Below, in pieces: positions 23,838 through 37,294 of a stretch of DNA of 64,000 nucleotides. A model generated the notes under the pieces. It made no database searches. It worked only from the letters and a program-made list of their open reading frames with translations, and was not told the origin of the DNA. This DNA is from Leptospira sp. WS92.C1 (GTDB lineage: Bacteria > Spirochaetota > Leptospiria > Leptospirales > Leptospiraceae): positions 819,501-883,500 of the forward strand of contig NZ_CP162130.1 in assembly GCF_040833975.1 (NCBI RefSeq), written 5' to 3'. Made by a program: the position numbers and the translations under genes. Positions within the stretch are counted from its first letter, which is position 1; every line of letters begins with the position of its first letter.

Positions 23838-24914
23838 TTAGTTCCTCAAAATGAAATTTTCATTGCCCGATGATTTTCGAATAAAGAGACGTTTTTCCGC
23901 CCTGACTCCAAGAAGAAGTTGGTAGATATCCGTTAGCAAAGGTTTGGAGGAATAGTATCCGTGTCCCATTGAAATCAAAGAAGAATCGATCGGATTTACG
24001 TTGATCACGTCTATGCCCGGAATCTGGGTGCAAGTCCCAAGACGGCCTCCCTGATTTACTGTAGCCGATGCCTGCAGAGCGCTATCACCTGGAGAACAAT
24101 AGAGGGTGGTTCTTTTGGCGGCTTTGGAAAGAGAGTCCGAGATCAATCTGAATTCTCCGGAATCAAAATCAGGAGCGTTTAAAATCAACTCCTTTAAAAT
24201 CGGTTCTTTGGAATCTCGTCCGATTTCGGCTAACGCAGGAAGTGCGACCTGATGTCCCATGGAATGTACGATCAGATGAATTTTTTTTCCGATGGATTGC
24301 ATGGACTTGAGAAAGTTTTTAAATTCCTGTCTGGAACTTCTTGCGGATGCTAGATTTTTTTCATAGGTTCCTTTTAATAAAACTTGATTGATAAGCCCGC
24401 CTTCGCTTCCGGCAGGCCAGGTAAAGATTACGATCTTTCCGGGAAATTTCAGATCGTAACGAATTTGACCGCCTCTTAAAATCGCCTCTTCGAACTTTAC
24501 ATTAAAGCCGTGAACAAAAACCAGGACTTCGTCGAACGGATCTTTTTTGAGATCTTCCAAAAATGCGTCTTTGTTTTCAAAGGGATTGTGTCCGAGAAAC
24601 TGAAAGAAATTTTCTCTACTACCGAGTCCGGTCGGCAAGGCTCCGATTTCGTGATTTACCGGAACGTTTACGATACAATACCCGGTTTTGAGTTCGTTGT
24701 TTCCGGATGTCAAAAAATAAGAATCGTTACAACCGATTTGTCCGCTAGGATTTGCGCCTCTGAGCGTAGCATAGTATAAATTCAGAGTTTCTGTTTGATC
24801 ATAGGTTTTGATGAATCTTTTATCGAGAAGATCTCCGATCGTAGGAGATGCACAATTTCCAAGGATGAGAATTCCGATGAGTAGGGAGAATACATTCTTC
24901 ATTTTGCAAATCAT
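23838..24914 (-). CDS. DUF900-type alpha/beta hydrolase lipoprotein
   Basis: A 358-residue exported hydrolase. The signal peptide ends in a clear lipobox, LILGNC, so it should be lipid-anchored. The alpha/beta hydrolase core shows the oxyanion motif VFVHGFNVKFEEA, the nucleophile elbow IVHSMGHQVALPA with the catalytic Ser, and a late His in MGHGYYSSK. FTWPAGSEGG and LNAPDFDS are typical of the DUF900 family. The lipid or ester substrate is unknown. It stands alone, with AT-rich flanks and the repeat cluster upstream. Confidence 0.88.
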   Translation of the reverse strand: MICKMKNVFSLLIGILILGNCASPTIGDLLDKRFIKTYDQTETLNLYYATLRGANPSGQIGCNDSYFLTSGNNELKTGYCIVNVPVNHEIGALPTGLGSRENFFQFLGHNPFENKDAFLEDLKKDPFDEVLVFVHGFNVKFEEAILRGGQIRYDLKFPGKIVIFTWPAGSEGGLINQVLLKGTYEKNLASARSSRQEFKNFLKSMQSIGKKIHLIVHSMGHQVALPALAEIGRDSKEPILKELILNAPDFDSGEFRLISDSLSKAAKRTTLYCSPGDSALQASATVNQGGRLGTCTQIPGIDVINVNPIDSSLISMGHGYYSSKPLLTDIYQLLLGVRAEKRLFIRKSSGNENFILRN

Positions 24915-25245
24915 TTGATTTTCGATTTTAGAATGGAATCAAATTCCAGTTCGTTCAGGAGATTTTTACTCGGATGGACTTAAAGTTGATCGACGGACCT
25001 TTCGGATTTCAGAAAAATCCATTCTTTTTTGCACTGCTATTTTGTCTGACAAAGGGATTTACTACGGTGTTTTTGTACGAAGATGATGTTGCAGATCCTA
25101 CAATATCATTTTAACAGAAGAATTCGGTTCGATTTTAAAATCATTTGAATTCGAAGGAAATAGGGAGGAATTGAGAATGGGAAACATGGTAGATTGATCG
25201 AATACGTTCGAGCTTTTTGAGAGATGAGGTCTTGTTTCTCAAAAA
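24915..25245. other. Gene-free stretch, possible decayed sequence
   Basis: No convincing gene. A 46-residue plus-strand frame at 24974-25114 (starts MDLKLIDGPFGFQKNPFFFA) has a weak GGAG upstream and one hydrophobic segment, but nothing recognisable; it may be a decayed gene fragment. The stretch leads into the third repeat cluster. Confidence 0.3.
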
Positions 25246-25580
25246 GTAGGAACTCCTATTTTTAGAACAGGGAGTTCCGATCCGGATTCTACGGAATCAA
25301 TTTTTTAAACAAAAGAATCAGGATGCGTTGTGGGAACTCCTTCATTCTCCAAGAAATGAATTTTTTCAAAGCAGGAGTTCCTACTTTGAAACGGAACATT
25401 TTATAAAAAACGATTCAATCGAATTCTCCGAGTCAAAGAAGCGGACCAACGTGTGTGGGAACTCCCCGTTTTTGAGATAAATTCCTTTTGAAGTTGTGGG
25501 AACTCCAGCAAAATATTTACAGGAGTCTTTTGAAGGTGGGGACTTGCCGAAACATCGGCGCTTTAAAAGTAGGAGCTCCT
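25246..25580. repeat. Third cluster of GTRGGAACTCC repeats
   Basis: The densest cluster: copies at 25246-25256, about 25268 (reverse, degenerate), about 25330, about 25373 (reverse), about 25454, about 25495, about 25538 (degenerate) and 25569-25579. Copies are 20-80 bases apart, alternate in orientation and have unrelated spacers. Forward copies are usually preceded by TGT or AA, and reverse copies followed by TTT. Confidence 0.72.
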
Positions 25581-25644
25581 ATTTACTACGATACTTTGAG
25601 GAGGCGAGTGACAAAATTCGATTCCTGAAGGGAGCCGTTTTCTT

Positions 25645-26763
<1,119 letters not shown>

Positions 26764-26816
26764 ACAGGAAGATTATCGGCCGGGTGACGGCCTTTCCTAT
26801 AGTAAAGAAAAAGGAC

Positions 26817-27227
26817 CTATTCGTCCTTTCCGTTATCCAGGGTTCGAGTTCCGCCGAAGGATTCTTCTACGATTTTCTTCACGTCTTTCTTTTGTCCGCC
26901 TGTGACCGTGATGTTTCCTTTTGCGACTACTCCTTTTGCCAAGTGTAGGGTGGGGGCTACGATATCCCCCAAGAGTCTTCCGGTTTCTTCGAGGCGCACT
27001 TCGTTTTCGGCTTTGATATTTCCGATCATAGTTCCGGAAACGGTTACTTCTCGCGCCGAGATATTGGTTCTTACTTTACCGGTTTCTCCGATATAAAGTG
27101 TGTCATCTGTTTTGATCTCTCCTTCGAATTTTCCGTCGATACGGAGAGAACCTGCGATATAAAATTTCCCTTCGAAAATGGACCCGGGACCGATTACGCT
27201 ATTATTATTTTCCTTGCCGATGGCCAT
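26817..27227 (-). CDS. Bactofilin (polymer-forming cytoskeletal protein)
   Basis: A 136-residue bactofilin with the right-handed beta-helix repeat pattern: SVIGPGSIFEGKFYIAGSLR, GKFEGEIKTDDTLYIGETGK, VSGTMIGNIKAENEVRLEET and LLGDIVAPTLHLAKGVVAKG. AGGAG stands 6 bases before the ATG. Bactofilins assemble into filaments that position peptidoglycan enzymes. Here the gene lies upstream of an M23 endopeptidase and downstream of a class A PBP on the same strand, so a role in cell shape is likely. Confidence 0.94.
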   Translation of the reverse strand: MAIGKENNNSVIGPGSIFEGKFYIAGSLRIDGKFEGEIKTDDTLYIGETGKVRTNISAREVTVSGTMIGNIKAENEVRLEETGRLLGDIVAPTLHLAKGVVAKGNITVTGGQKKDVKKIVEESFGGTRTLDNGKDE

Positions 27228-27329
27228 CTAAAACTCCTGGTAGCAATCAAAACCTGCCCCAACACTTAGGACACGCTGTAAATCTATTTGTGTAATCAAT
27301 CCCAAAACGACAAGTATTTTTGTTCGGAA

Positions 27330-29822
<2,493 letters not shown>

Positions 29823-29828
29823 ATTCGA

Positions 29829-30905
29829 TTAAACTTCTTCTATGGGTGAAAATTCTTTCATACTGTCAACTCCTTGAAAACGAAGTCCCGTATCCAAGTT
29901 GTATCCCTGGTATTCTTTTAAAAATGCGGTTCTGGAAATTTTATTTTCAAGATAATTCCATGCCTGGGTTAGAGCGTCTTTTCCGTTTTGTGCGGATCGA
30001 TTGATCAACTCGACAAAGGAATCGTCCCTGATGATCGTGGGGTCCGCCGGATAATTCCATTTTTTCTTTTCTTCGTTCATAATCCGCTTATCGATATGTT
30101 CCTTTAACGGAAGCATAAGAACCGAAGAACGTACCTTGTGAAACGTTAGTTTGTCTATAAACTTGAGCGCACCGCGGACCCATTTGCTTCTGGAATCCAG
30201 GACTCTGTGAAATTCCAGATAACCCAGAAAGGATTCGTTTAACAAATCGCCCGGAATGATTTTGTCTTCGGAACCTACATACCGTTTTTTGAATTCATCG
30301 GAGAAGGTGTCCTTGAGGCCTCTCAACCAGAAATGCCAGAGCATCGGATCCATTTTCCAACTTTTGTTTCCGGACTTAAAAATGGCGTCAACGTGGTGTA
30401 CGAAATCGTATTCCTTCGGAGTCATTCCCCATCTGAAATCGAGAAGCCAGGAATCCAGAGCATTCTCCACTCTCATATGATTGTATTGAGCCAAACTGCT
30501 GATCTTCTTATCCTTGTTATAAAAATCTCCGGAGATATAAAAGATATAAGGATGAGTGATGATATCGACCGCGCAGTGACAGATATATCCAAGAGTGAAG
30601 GCGATGTATCGGTCCCTGTGAACTCCTTCCTCCGTTTGCAAAATCAAATCCAAAAAATTGAGAACGAGTTCGGCCACTTTGTTGTGATGACTCATGTCTC
30701 CCCAAATCGTGGCCTTTTTTGTTTTTCCGGGAGAAAGAATATGATAAAAATAAAATATATCGGGAGCGATCGCGCCGATGTTTGCGAACTTACGGTTGGA
30801 TTCGGAGCGCATCAAAATCGCAATTTTTCTTTGTTCGGGAGTTCCGTGATCCAGATGTTTACAAACCTGCGATAGAACTTCGAGATGAGTGATTTTGCCA
30901 GCCAT
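29829..30905 (-). CDS. Zinc-dependent phospholipase C-like protein
   Basis: A 358-residue protein of the Zn_dep_PLPC (PF00882-like) family. Metal-binding-type motifs are KITHLEVLSQ, NIGAIAPDIFYFYH, GDMSHHNK and the long helix FTLGYICHCAVDIITHPY. No signal peptide is visible, so an intracellular or membrane-associated role is likelier than secretion; the substrate is unknown. Its stop codon lies 6 bp before the PBP gene, indicating an operon. A terminator-like hairpin lies just upstream of its start codon (30927-30950). Confidence 0.85.
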   Translation of the reverse strand: MAGKITHLEVLSQVCKHLDHGTPEQRKIAILMRSESNRKFANIGAIAPDIFYFYHILSPGKTKKATIWGDMSHHNKVAELVLNFLDLILQTEEGVHRDRYIAFTLGYICHCAVDIITHPYIFYISGDFYNKDKKISSLAQYNHMRVENALDSWLLDFRWGMTPKEYDFVHHVDAIFKSGNKSWKMDPMLWHFWLRGLKDTFSDEFKKRYVGSEDKIIPGDLLNESFLGYLEFHRVLDSRSKWVRGALKFIDKLTFHKVRSSVLMLPLKEHIDKRIMNEEKKKWNYPADPTIIRDDSFVELINRSAQNGKDALTQAWNYLENKISRTAFLKEYQGYNLDTGLRFQGVDSMKEFSPIEEV

Positions 30906-30926
30906 GGATGAAAATGCCTTTAAAAA

Positions 30927-30950
30927 AACAGGACTCCAACGGAGCCTGTT
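30927..30950 (-). terminator. Terminator-like hairpin 21 bp upstream of the phospholipase-like start codon
   Basis: On the minus strand AACAGG-CTCC pairs with GGAG-(T)-CCTGTT around a 3-base loop, then runs straight into seven T residues. This has the form of a rho-independent terminator, yet it lies 5' of the minus-strand gene starting at 30905. It may stop antisense transcription, act as an attenuator, or the gene's own promoter may overlap it. Confidence 0.55.
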
Positions 30951-30980
30951 CTAAAACCATTTAGAAATGCGCGTTTCACT

Positions 30981-32226
<1,246 letters not shown>

Positions 32227-32249
<23 letters not shown>

Positions 32250-32961
32250 GAAAATTTATGTTTTGATTTTGGCCGGAGGCACCGGTGCAAGGATGGGTTC
32301 GCCAGTTCCGAAACAATTTTTGGAATTTCAGAAAGAGCCCCTTCTCGTTCACGCTTTAAAACGATTTCAGAATTGGGGAAAACAAAAACAGATCGTTCTT
32401 GTTTCTCATTTGGAATCGATTTCAAAAACGGAATCGATTTGTTCTCCGTTTTTGAGAAACGAGGATAGAATCGTGGAAGGAGGGGAGACAAGACATTCTT
32501 CCATGCTTCGCGGTTTGGCTTTGCTTACGATTCAGAGCGAGGATATCATTTTAGTTCATGACGCGGCGAGGCCTTTTGTTCTCTCTAAAGAATTGGACGA
32601 TCTTTGCGAAAGCGTTCGTAAGAATGGGATTGCGACTCTTGCTTCCAAAACTTCGGAAACGGTTTTGGAAGAGTTTCAAGGACAAACCGCCGCTCTTCTG
32701 GATCGGGAACATATTTGGTTTATGAAAACACCGCAGGGGATTCGAGGAGACGTTCTGAAAAAGCTGCTGACGTTCTCCGGAAATTCGATTCCGACGGATC
32801 TTTGTTCTTGGGCGTTGGAAGCCGGTAAAACATCCTCGATCGTCGAATCTCATCCTTTCAATTTAAAAATTACCAACCCGGAAGATTTGGAATTAGCGAA
32901 CTTTTATTTTCCGAAGTTTCAAAATTTAGAATCTACTTTAAATTCTAAATTTCAAAATTAG
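32227..32961 (+). CDS. ispD: 2-C-methyl-D-erythritol 4-phosphate cytidylyltransferase
   Basis: A 244-residue IspD. The nucleotide-binding N-terminus is ILAGGTGARMGSPVPKQF (Lys29 in the PKQF element). Further family motifs are VEGGETRHSSMLRGL, LVHDAARPFV and the KTPQ element in FMKTPQGIRGDVL. NLKITNPEDLELA is the standard C-terminal end. It transfers CMP to MEP in the non-mevalonate isoprenoid pathway. The start lies within lysA in another frame (23-base overlap), so translation is probably coupled. Confidence 0.95.
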
Positions 32962-33255
32962 AATCGGAAGATTTAAAATTTTGTACAAAACAATGAAATC
33001 CAATTTTCTATATTGGATTTCATTCAAAGTCTTGGTTGAATTCGATATTTTAGAAATATCCCTTCTCCTTGGATTCTTTTTTACGAAAACAAAGGAGCTA
33101 AAACGAAACTAGATGGGATGACTTTGACGATCGCATCAAAAACGATGTTCAACCTTCCCGGATCCTTTTTGGCAACGAAAGTCAATCAAATGTTTTCCAA
33201 GAAAATGACTTTGTATCGCGTTTCGGTTGGATTTCCGCAAGAAACGATTCAACTT
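32962..33255. other. Gap between ispD and the protease array
   Basis: Convergent junction. A short plus-strand frame from 33119 (MTLTIASKTMFNLPG...) runs into the 3' end of the first protease gene and ends at 33294; its final residues come from antisense protease sequence, so it is more likely a junction artefact or gene remnant than a gene. The terminator hairpin found after the other protease genes is missing here. Confidence 0.4.
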
Positions 33256-34938
33256 TTACAAACATCCGTTGAAATAGGTAGCGGGAGTTTCTGAATATAT
33301 ATAGTGACTCCAAAGTGCGTATGGCATTACTTGTTGCCGTGCACGAACCCTTATGTATTTTTGCTCTCCTATGGTTACGGCGACCGCTGCAGTAACATTT
33401 GGTGAAGAACTTGCAAACGAGCTATGAAGAGTTACATTTGCATGAAAATCTTTATAGGGAGATTTATATACTTCATAGTAAAAGGTAGTTCCTCCGGATA
33501 AAGGTCGCTTCCATTCGACTGTGTTTGCTCCTCTGCACTGCTCGTTGATCATCGTGATATCGAGAGGCATGTAGGTTCCATAATTTACCAAACCTTCGGG
33601 AGCATCTAACAACGAGTAAAGGAATCGATTGGAAGGGTGTAGAGTGGGAACACCTCCGACTACAAATCGGGTTGCGGTCTGTACGATTCGCTTTTTTACT
33701 TGTGCCGGAGTCGCTTGTGGATTGTCCGCAAGAAACATGGCGGCAGTTCCGGATACAAACGGAATCGCGAAGGAAGTGCCTGTTTGTGGATAGGTTCCGC
33801 CTATTAGATTTGCCGCATCCACATTGTGTCCCGGAGCAAACAAGCTGACACAATCTCCGACACTAGCGCTGGGATATCGATTGATATTGATGTCCACGGA
33901 GGATGCGCTGATGATTGTCGGAACGTCTACCGGAAAATGACTTGAACAATAATTATTCCCATAACCATTATCCCCCTCATTTCCCGGCCCGCCAACTGCG
34001 ATGATTCCTGCGTTGATTAGGTTTGTGAGAGCCGTTTTTTTCGAGTTTGTATGCGGACCACCAATACTCATATTGACGACCGCAGGTTTGACGTGATTCG
34101 CAAAAATCCAATCCAATCCTTGGAGAAGCGTGGTGTCCGAAGTCGCACTTCCGCTACAAGGAAGGATTCGAACCGGGTGGAGTAACGGTAGAGTGGTTCC
34201 AACGGTTTCCGCTCCTGATGAAGGTGCGTTTCCACCAATGACGGACGCTACCGCTGTTCCATGGCCGTTACAATCGTCGGTTCCTCTACCGTCATTGATA
34301 AAAGTGGCTCCCCCAGAGACTCTTCCTCCAAAACGAGCTATTGAAGCTTTGATTCCGGTATCCATTACATAAACGTGAACCTGGCTTGCGTTGTTTTTAT
34401 AGTCGTATTGATTGTTTAAAGTGCCAGGTGTTCTGTCATCGATTGCATCCAATGCCCAGCCTTGCGGATCCGCACTGATCAGTGTATGGTTGTCCCCGTA
34501 AAGTGTGTTTGTTTGTTCGGCTTCGATGTATTGCACTCGTTCGTCTTTTGCGAGCAGTTCGATCTGTTCGTCAGTGGCTTGAATCGACATTCCATTCAAT
34601 ACGTGTTGGAATATATGTTGGACTTCGATTTGATAAGCTTCTTTCCATTCATTTGCAATCGAAGTGGACTTTGCAAAGGACTCGCTGTTTGGCAGAGCTT
34701 CGTCAAACACTACGATGTATTTTCCGGGAATTCTGCTTGGGAGATCCAAACCTTGTACTTTCGGATTTTTGATGGAGGAAGTAGAAGGTCGAGTTGTCAG
34801 AAATTCCGGTGATTCTACCTGCAAAGTAGATAGTAAATTGGAAACAAAACTTTTTTGTTCGTTTTGGTTTTCACCGCTGGAACAGTATAGAAAGCCGAAC
34901 ATACATACGGCTAAACAAATGATTTTTATTTTTCTCAT
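33256..34938 (-). CDS. Subtilisin-like S8 serine protease, array copy 1
   Basis: A 560-residue exported protease. Signal peptide residues 1-18 end in FLYC (Cys19), a possible but atypical lipobox. An I9 inhibitor-type propeptide covers about 72-150 (GKYIVVFDEALPNSESFA). The proteinase K-like catalytic domain has Asp193 (VMDTGIKAS), His226 (CNGHGTAV), oxyanion Asn320 (GGPGNEG) and Ser389 (TGTSFAIP). A C-terminal domain of about 110 residues, with the shared end TPATYFNGCL, is common to all six copies. AGAGGGA precedes the ATG. This copy belongs to the DTG subgroup with copies 2 and 5. It is the last in the direction of transcription. Confidence 0.93.
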   Translation of the reverse strand: MRKIKIICLAVCMFGFLYCSSGENQNEQKSFVSNLLSTLQVESPEFLTTRPSTSSIKNPKVQGLDLPSRIPGKYIVVFDEALPNSESFAKSTSIANEWKEAYQIEVQHIFQHVLNGMSIQATDEQIELLAKDERVQYIEAEQTNTLYGDNHTLISADPQGWALDAIDDRTPGTLNNQYDYKNNASQVHVYVMDTGIKASIARFGGRVSGGATFINDGRGTDDCNGHGTAVASVIGGNAPSSGAETVGTTLPLLHPVRILPCSGSATSDTTLLQGLDWIFANHVKPAVVNMSIGGPHTNSKKTALTNLINAGIIAVGGPGNEGDNGYGNNYCSSHFPVDVPTIISASSVDININRYPSASVGDCVSLFAPGHNVDAANLIGGTYPQTGTSFAIPFVSGTAAMFLADNPQATPAQVKKRIVQTATRFVVGGVPTLHPSNRFLYSLLDAPEGLVNYGTYMPLDITMINEQCRGANTVEWKRPLSGGTTFYYEVYKSPYKDFHANVTLHSSFASSSPNVTAAVAVTIGEQKYIRVRARQQVMPYALWSHYIYSETPATYFNGCL

Positions 34939-35267
34939 AATCCCTCTTTAGTATTTTTGCAATGATTGGAAAAGTTTTTGTCAAGTTTCAATAACTTTTC
35001 GTATAACAGGAATTAAATGTTTCAGATATGGAATCAAATATGTATTGTCTCTATTTCTTTTGGGAAAAACATTCAGAGTATCTTTTTTAGATGGAATCTT
35101 GGATCCGGGGTACTTCCGTTTTGATTTAGGAAATGTTCTGACGATTTCAGATCACTTTTCTGCTTCTTAAAATAAAGGCAAAGAGTCCGAGTGCACTCTT
35201 TGCCTTTATAAAATTCAGATTCTATTAAAAAATGAATGAATGTAATCTTTTCGTTTTATCTAGATTC
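34939..35267. repeat. Intergenic block A, near-identical to the block at 42418-42746
   Basis: Most of this 329-base spacer, from about 35010 to 35267, matches the spacer between copies 3 and 4 almost base for base (for example GGATCCGGGGTACTTCCG, followed by the same hairpin). It contains the promoter side of copy 1 and the terminator of copy 2. Confidence 0.8.
35174..35207 (-). terminator. Terminator of protease copy 2
   Basis: A perfect 12-bp stem: AAAGGCAAAGAG at 35174-35185 and its reverse complement at 35196-35207, loop 10 bases, with A/T runs at the base. It lies 60 bp after the copy 2 stop codon. The same GCAAAGAG/CTCTTTGC hairpin recurs after copies 3, 4, 5 and 6. Confidence 0.8.
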
Positions 35268-36947
35268 TTACAAACATCCGTTGAAATAGGTAGCGGGAGT
35301 TTCTGAATAGATAGGGTGACTCCAAGTTGGGAAGGGCATGAGTTGTTGTCGTGCGCGAACCCGTATGTATTTTTGCTGTCCCATCGTCACCGAGACCGCT
35401 GCCGTTACAGTGGAAGAAGAGCTTCCATAGGTGCCGTGAATCGTCACGTTTGCATGAAAATCCTTATATGGTGACGTAGCGACTTCGTAGGTAAAACTGG
35501 TTCCTCCGGATAAAGGTCGTGTCCATTCCACCGTGTTTGCACCTCTACACTGCTCGTTGATCACAGTGATACTGAGAGGCATGTAGGTTCCGTTACTTGC
35601 CAAACCTTCGGGAGCGTCTAACAACGAATAAAGCAATCGGTTGGAATGGTGTGTAGCGGGAACACCTCCGACTACAAATCGAGTTGCGGTATCTACGATG
35701 CGTTTTTTGGTTTGAGCTTGGGTTGCTTGCGGGTTTTGTGCAAGAAACATGGCGGCAGTTCCGGATACCTGCGGAGCTGCGAAAGACGTACCAGTTCGCG
35801 GTTCGGTTCCACCCGCTAGATTTGCCGTATCTACATTGTGTCCCGGAGCGAAAACGTGGATACAATCTCCTACATTCGCATCGAAATATCGATCGATATT
35901 GATGTCCACGGAGGATACGCCGATGACTGCCGGCACACTGACTGGAAAATGATTCGAACAAAAGCTATTTCCATATCCATCAATTGCATCATTCCCGGAG
36001 GCACCAACTGCGATTACCCCTGCGTTGATTAGATTTGTAAGAGCCGTTTTTTTCGAGTTTGAGTGTTGGCCCCCAAAACTCATATTGACAACTGCTGGTT
36101 TGATGTGATTTGCAAAAATCCAATCGAATCCTTGGATGATCGTGCTTTCCGGAATCGCGATTCCGCTACAATTAAGAATTCGAACCGGGTGCAACAAGGG
36201 TCTGGTTGTTCCCACAGTTTCCGCTCCTGTAGAAAGCGGATTTCCACCGATGACCGACGCCACTGCCGTCCCATGGCCGTTGCAATCGTCGGTTCCTCTG
36301 CTGTCATCGATAAAAGACGCTCCCCCGGAAACCCTTCCTCCAAAACGAGCTAAAGAGGCTTTGATTCCGGTATCCATCACATAAACGTGGACCTGGCTTG
36401 CATTGCTTCTGTAGTGGTATTGGTTATTTAATGTGTTAAATGTTCTTTGATCGATTGTGTCTAACGCCCATCCCTGTGGATCCGCGCTGATCAAAGTGTG
36501 GTCGTCCCCAGAAAGTTTCATTGTTAGTTCCGCTTCGATATATTGAACTCGTTCGTCTTGCGCGAGCAACTCGACTTGTTCGTCAGTAGCTTGGATCGAC
36601 ATTCCATTCAATACATGCTGAAAGATATGTTGGACTTCAATCTGATAGGCTTCTTTCCATTCCGCAGCAATCGAAGTGGACTTTGCAAAGGACTCGCTGT
36701 TTGGAAGACCCTCATCAAGCACTACGATGTATTTTCCTGGAATCCGATCGGGAAAATCCAAGCCTAGTACTTTCGGATTTTTGATGGAGGAGAAAAGTCG
36801 ACCAGTCAGGAACTGTGGTTGTTCGATCTGCAAAGTCGATAATACATTGGAAATGAAACCCTTTTGTCCGTTTGGGTTTTCATTGCTAGAACAGTATACA
36901 AAGCCGAACATGAATACGGCTAAACAGATGATTTTTATTTTTGTCAT
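35268..36947 (-). CDS. Subtilisin-like S8 serine protease, array copy 2
   Basis: A 559-residue paralog with signal peptide (Cys19 in FVYC), I9 propeptide, and full triad Asp192 (VMDTGIKAS), His225 (CNGHGTAV) and Ser388 (TGTSFAAP). I placed the start at 36947, where GAGAGGGA precedes the ATG, as in the other copies; the frame is open 17 codons further upstream. It is of the DTG subgroup. Its last 170 residues are almost the same as in copy 4 (VVGGVPATHHSNR, SITVINEQCRGAN, EVATSPYKDFHAN), although the catalytic domains belong to different subgroups, which points to gene conversion. Confidence 0.93.
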   Translation of the reverse strand: MTKIKIICLAVFMFGFVYCSSNENPNGQKGFISNVLSTLQIEQPQFLTGRLFSSIKNPKVLGLDFPDRIPGKYIVVLDEGLPNSESFAKSTSIAAEWKEAYQIEVQHIFQHVLNGMSIQATDEQVELLAQDERVQYIEAELTMKLSGDDHTLISADPQGWALDTIDQRTFNTLNNQYHYRSNASQVHVYVMDTGIKASLARFGGRVSGGASFIDDSRGTDDCNGHGTAVASVIGGNPLSTGAETVGTTRPLLHPVRILNCSGIAIPESTIIQGFDWIFANHIKPAVVNMSFGGQHSNSKKTALTNLINAGVIAVGASGNDAIDGYGNSFCSNHFPVSVPAVIGVSSVDINIDRYFDANVGDCIHVFAPGHNVDTANLAGGTEPRTGTSFAAPQVSGTAAMFLAQNPQATQAQTKKRIVDTATRFVVGGVPATHHSNRLLYSLLDAPEGLASNGTYMPLSITVINEQCRGANTVEWTRPLSGGTSFTYEVATSPYKDFHANVTIHGTYGSSSSTVTAAVSVTMGQQKYIRVRARQQLMPFPTWSHPIYSETPATYFNGCL

Positions 36948-37294
36948 AATCCCTCTCAAGATTTTGCAATCATTGGAAAGGTCTTTGATACATTTCAATA
37001 AATTTTCATATAACAGGAATTAAGCGTTTCAAATATGGAATAAAATGTGCAATGTGTTTATTTTAGAAAAAAATATTCAAAACTTCTTTGCTCCAGAGTA
37101 GATTTGCCCCGATTTCATAGGTATTTCTGTTTTGAATTTAGGAAACGTTGCGAAAATTTCAGAAATTCCTTTGGTTCTTAAACTAAAAAGCAAAAAGAAC
37201 TTTACTTCCAAATCGACATTCTATGGAAAAAAATGTGTCTTGAATATACAATTTTACCGTAGTATTTCAAAAATCTAATCAATAAGAGAAATAG
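36948..37294. repeat. 5' flank of copy 2 with a decayed terminator, near the antiparallel lipoprotein gene
   Basis: The stretch 36948-37190 matches the spacer between copies 4 and 5 (both contain TAGGTATTTCTGTTTTGAAT and GGAAACGTTGCGAAAATTTC). The match runs up to AAAAAGCAAA at about 37184, where the common terminator hairpin should be, then the right arm is lost. From about 37200 the sequence is unrelated and leads into the plus-strand gene at 37295. This looks like an insertion or deletion boundary. Confidence 0.65.

Noticed and set aside
25246..25580. Spaced short repeats considered as a CRISPR array
   Set aside because: The repeats are only about 11 bases, alternate in orientation, have spacers of uneven length and no cas genes are near.
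30333..30875. 180-codon frame opposite the phospholipase-like gene
   Set aside because: Fully antisense to a recognised gene and without motifs.
33119..33294. 58-codon plus-strand frame running into the end of protease copy 1
   Set aside because: Its last part is antisense protease sequence and the ribosome site is too far from the start; best seen as a junction artefact.
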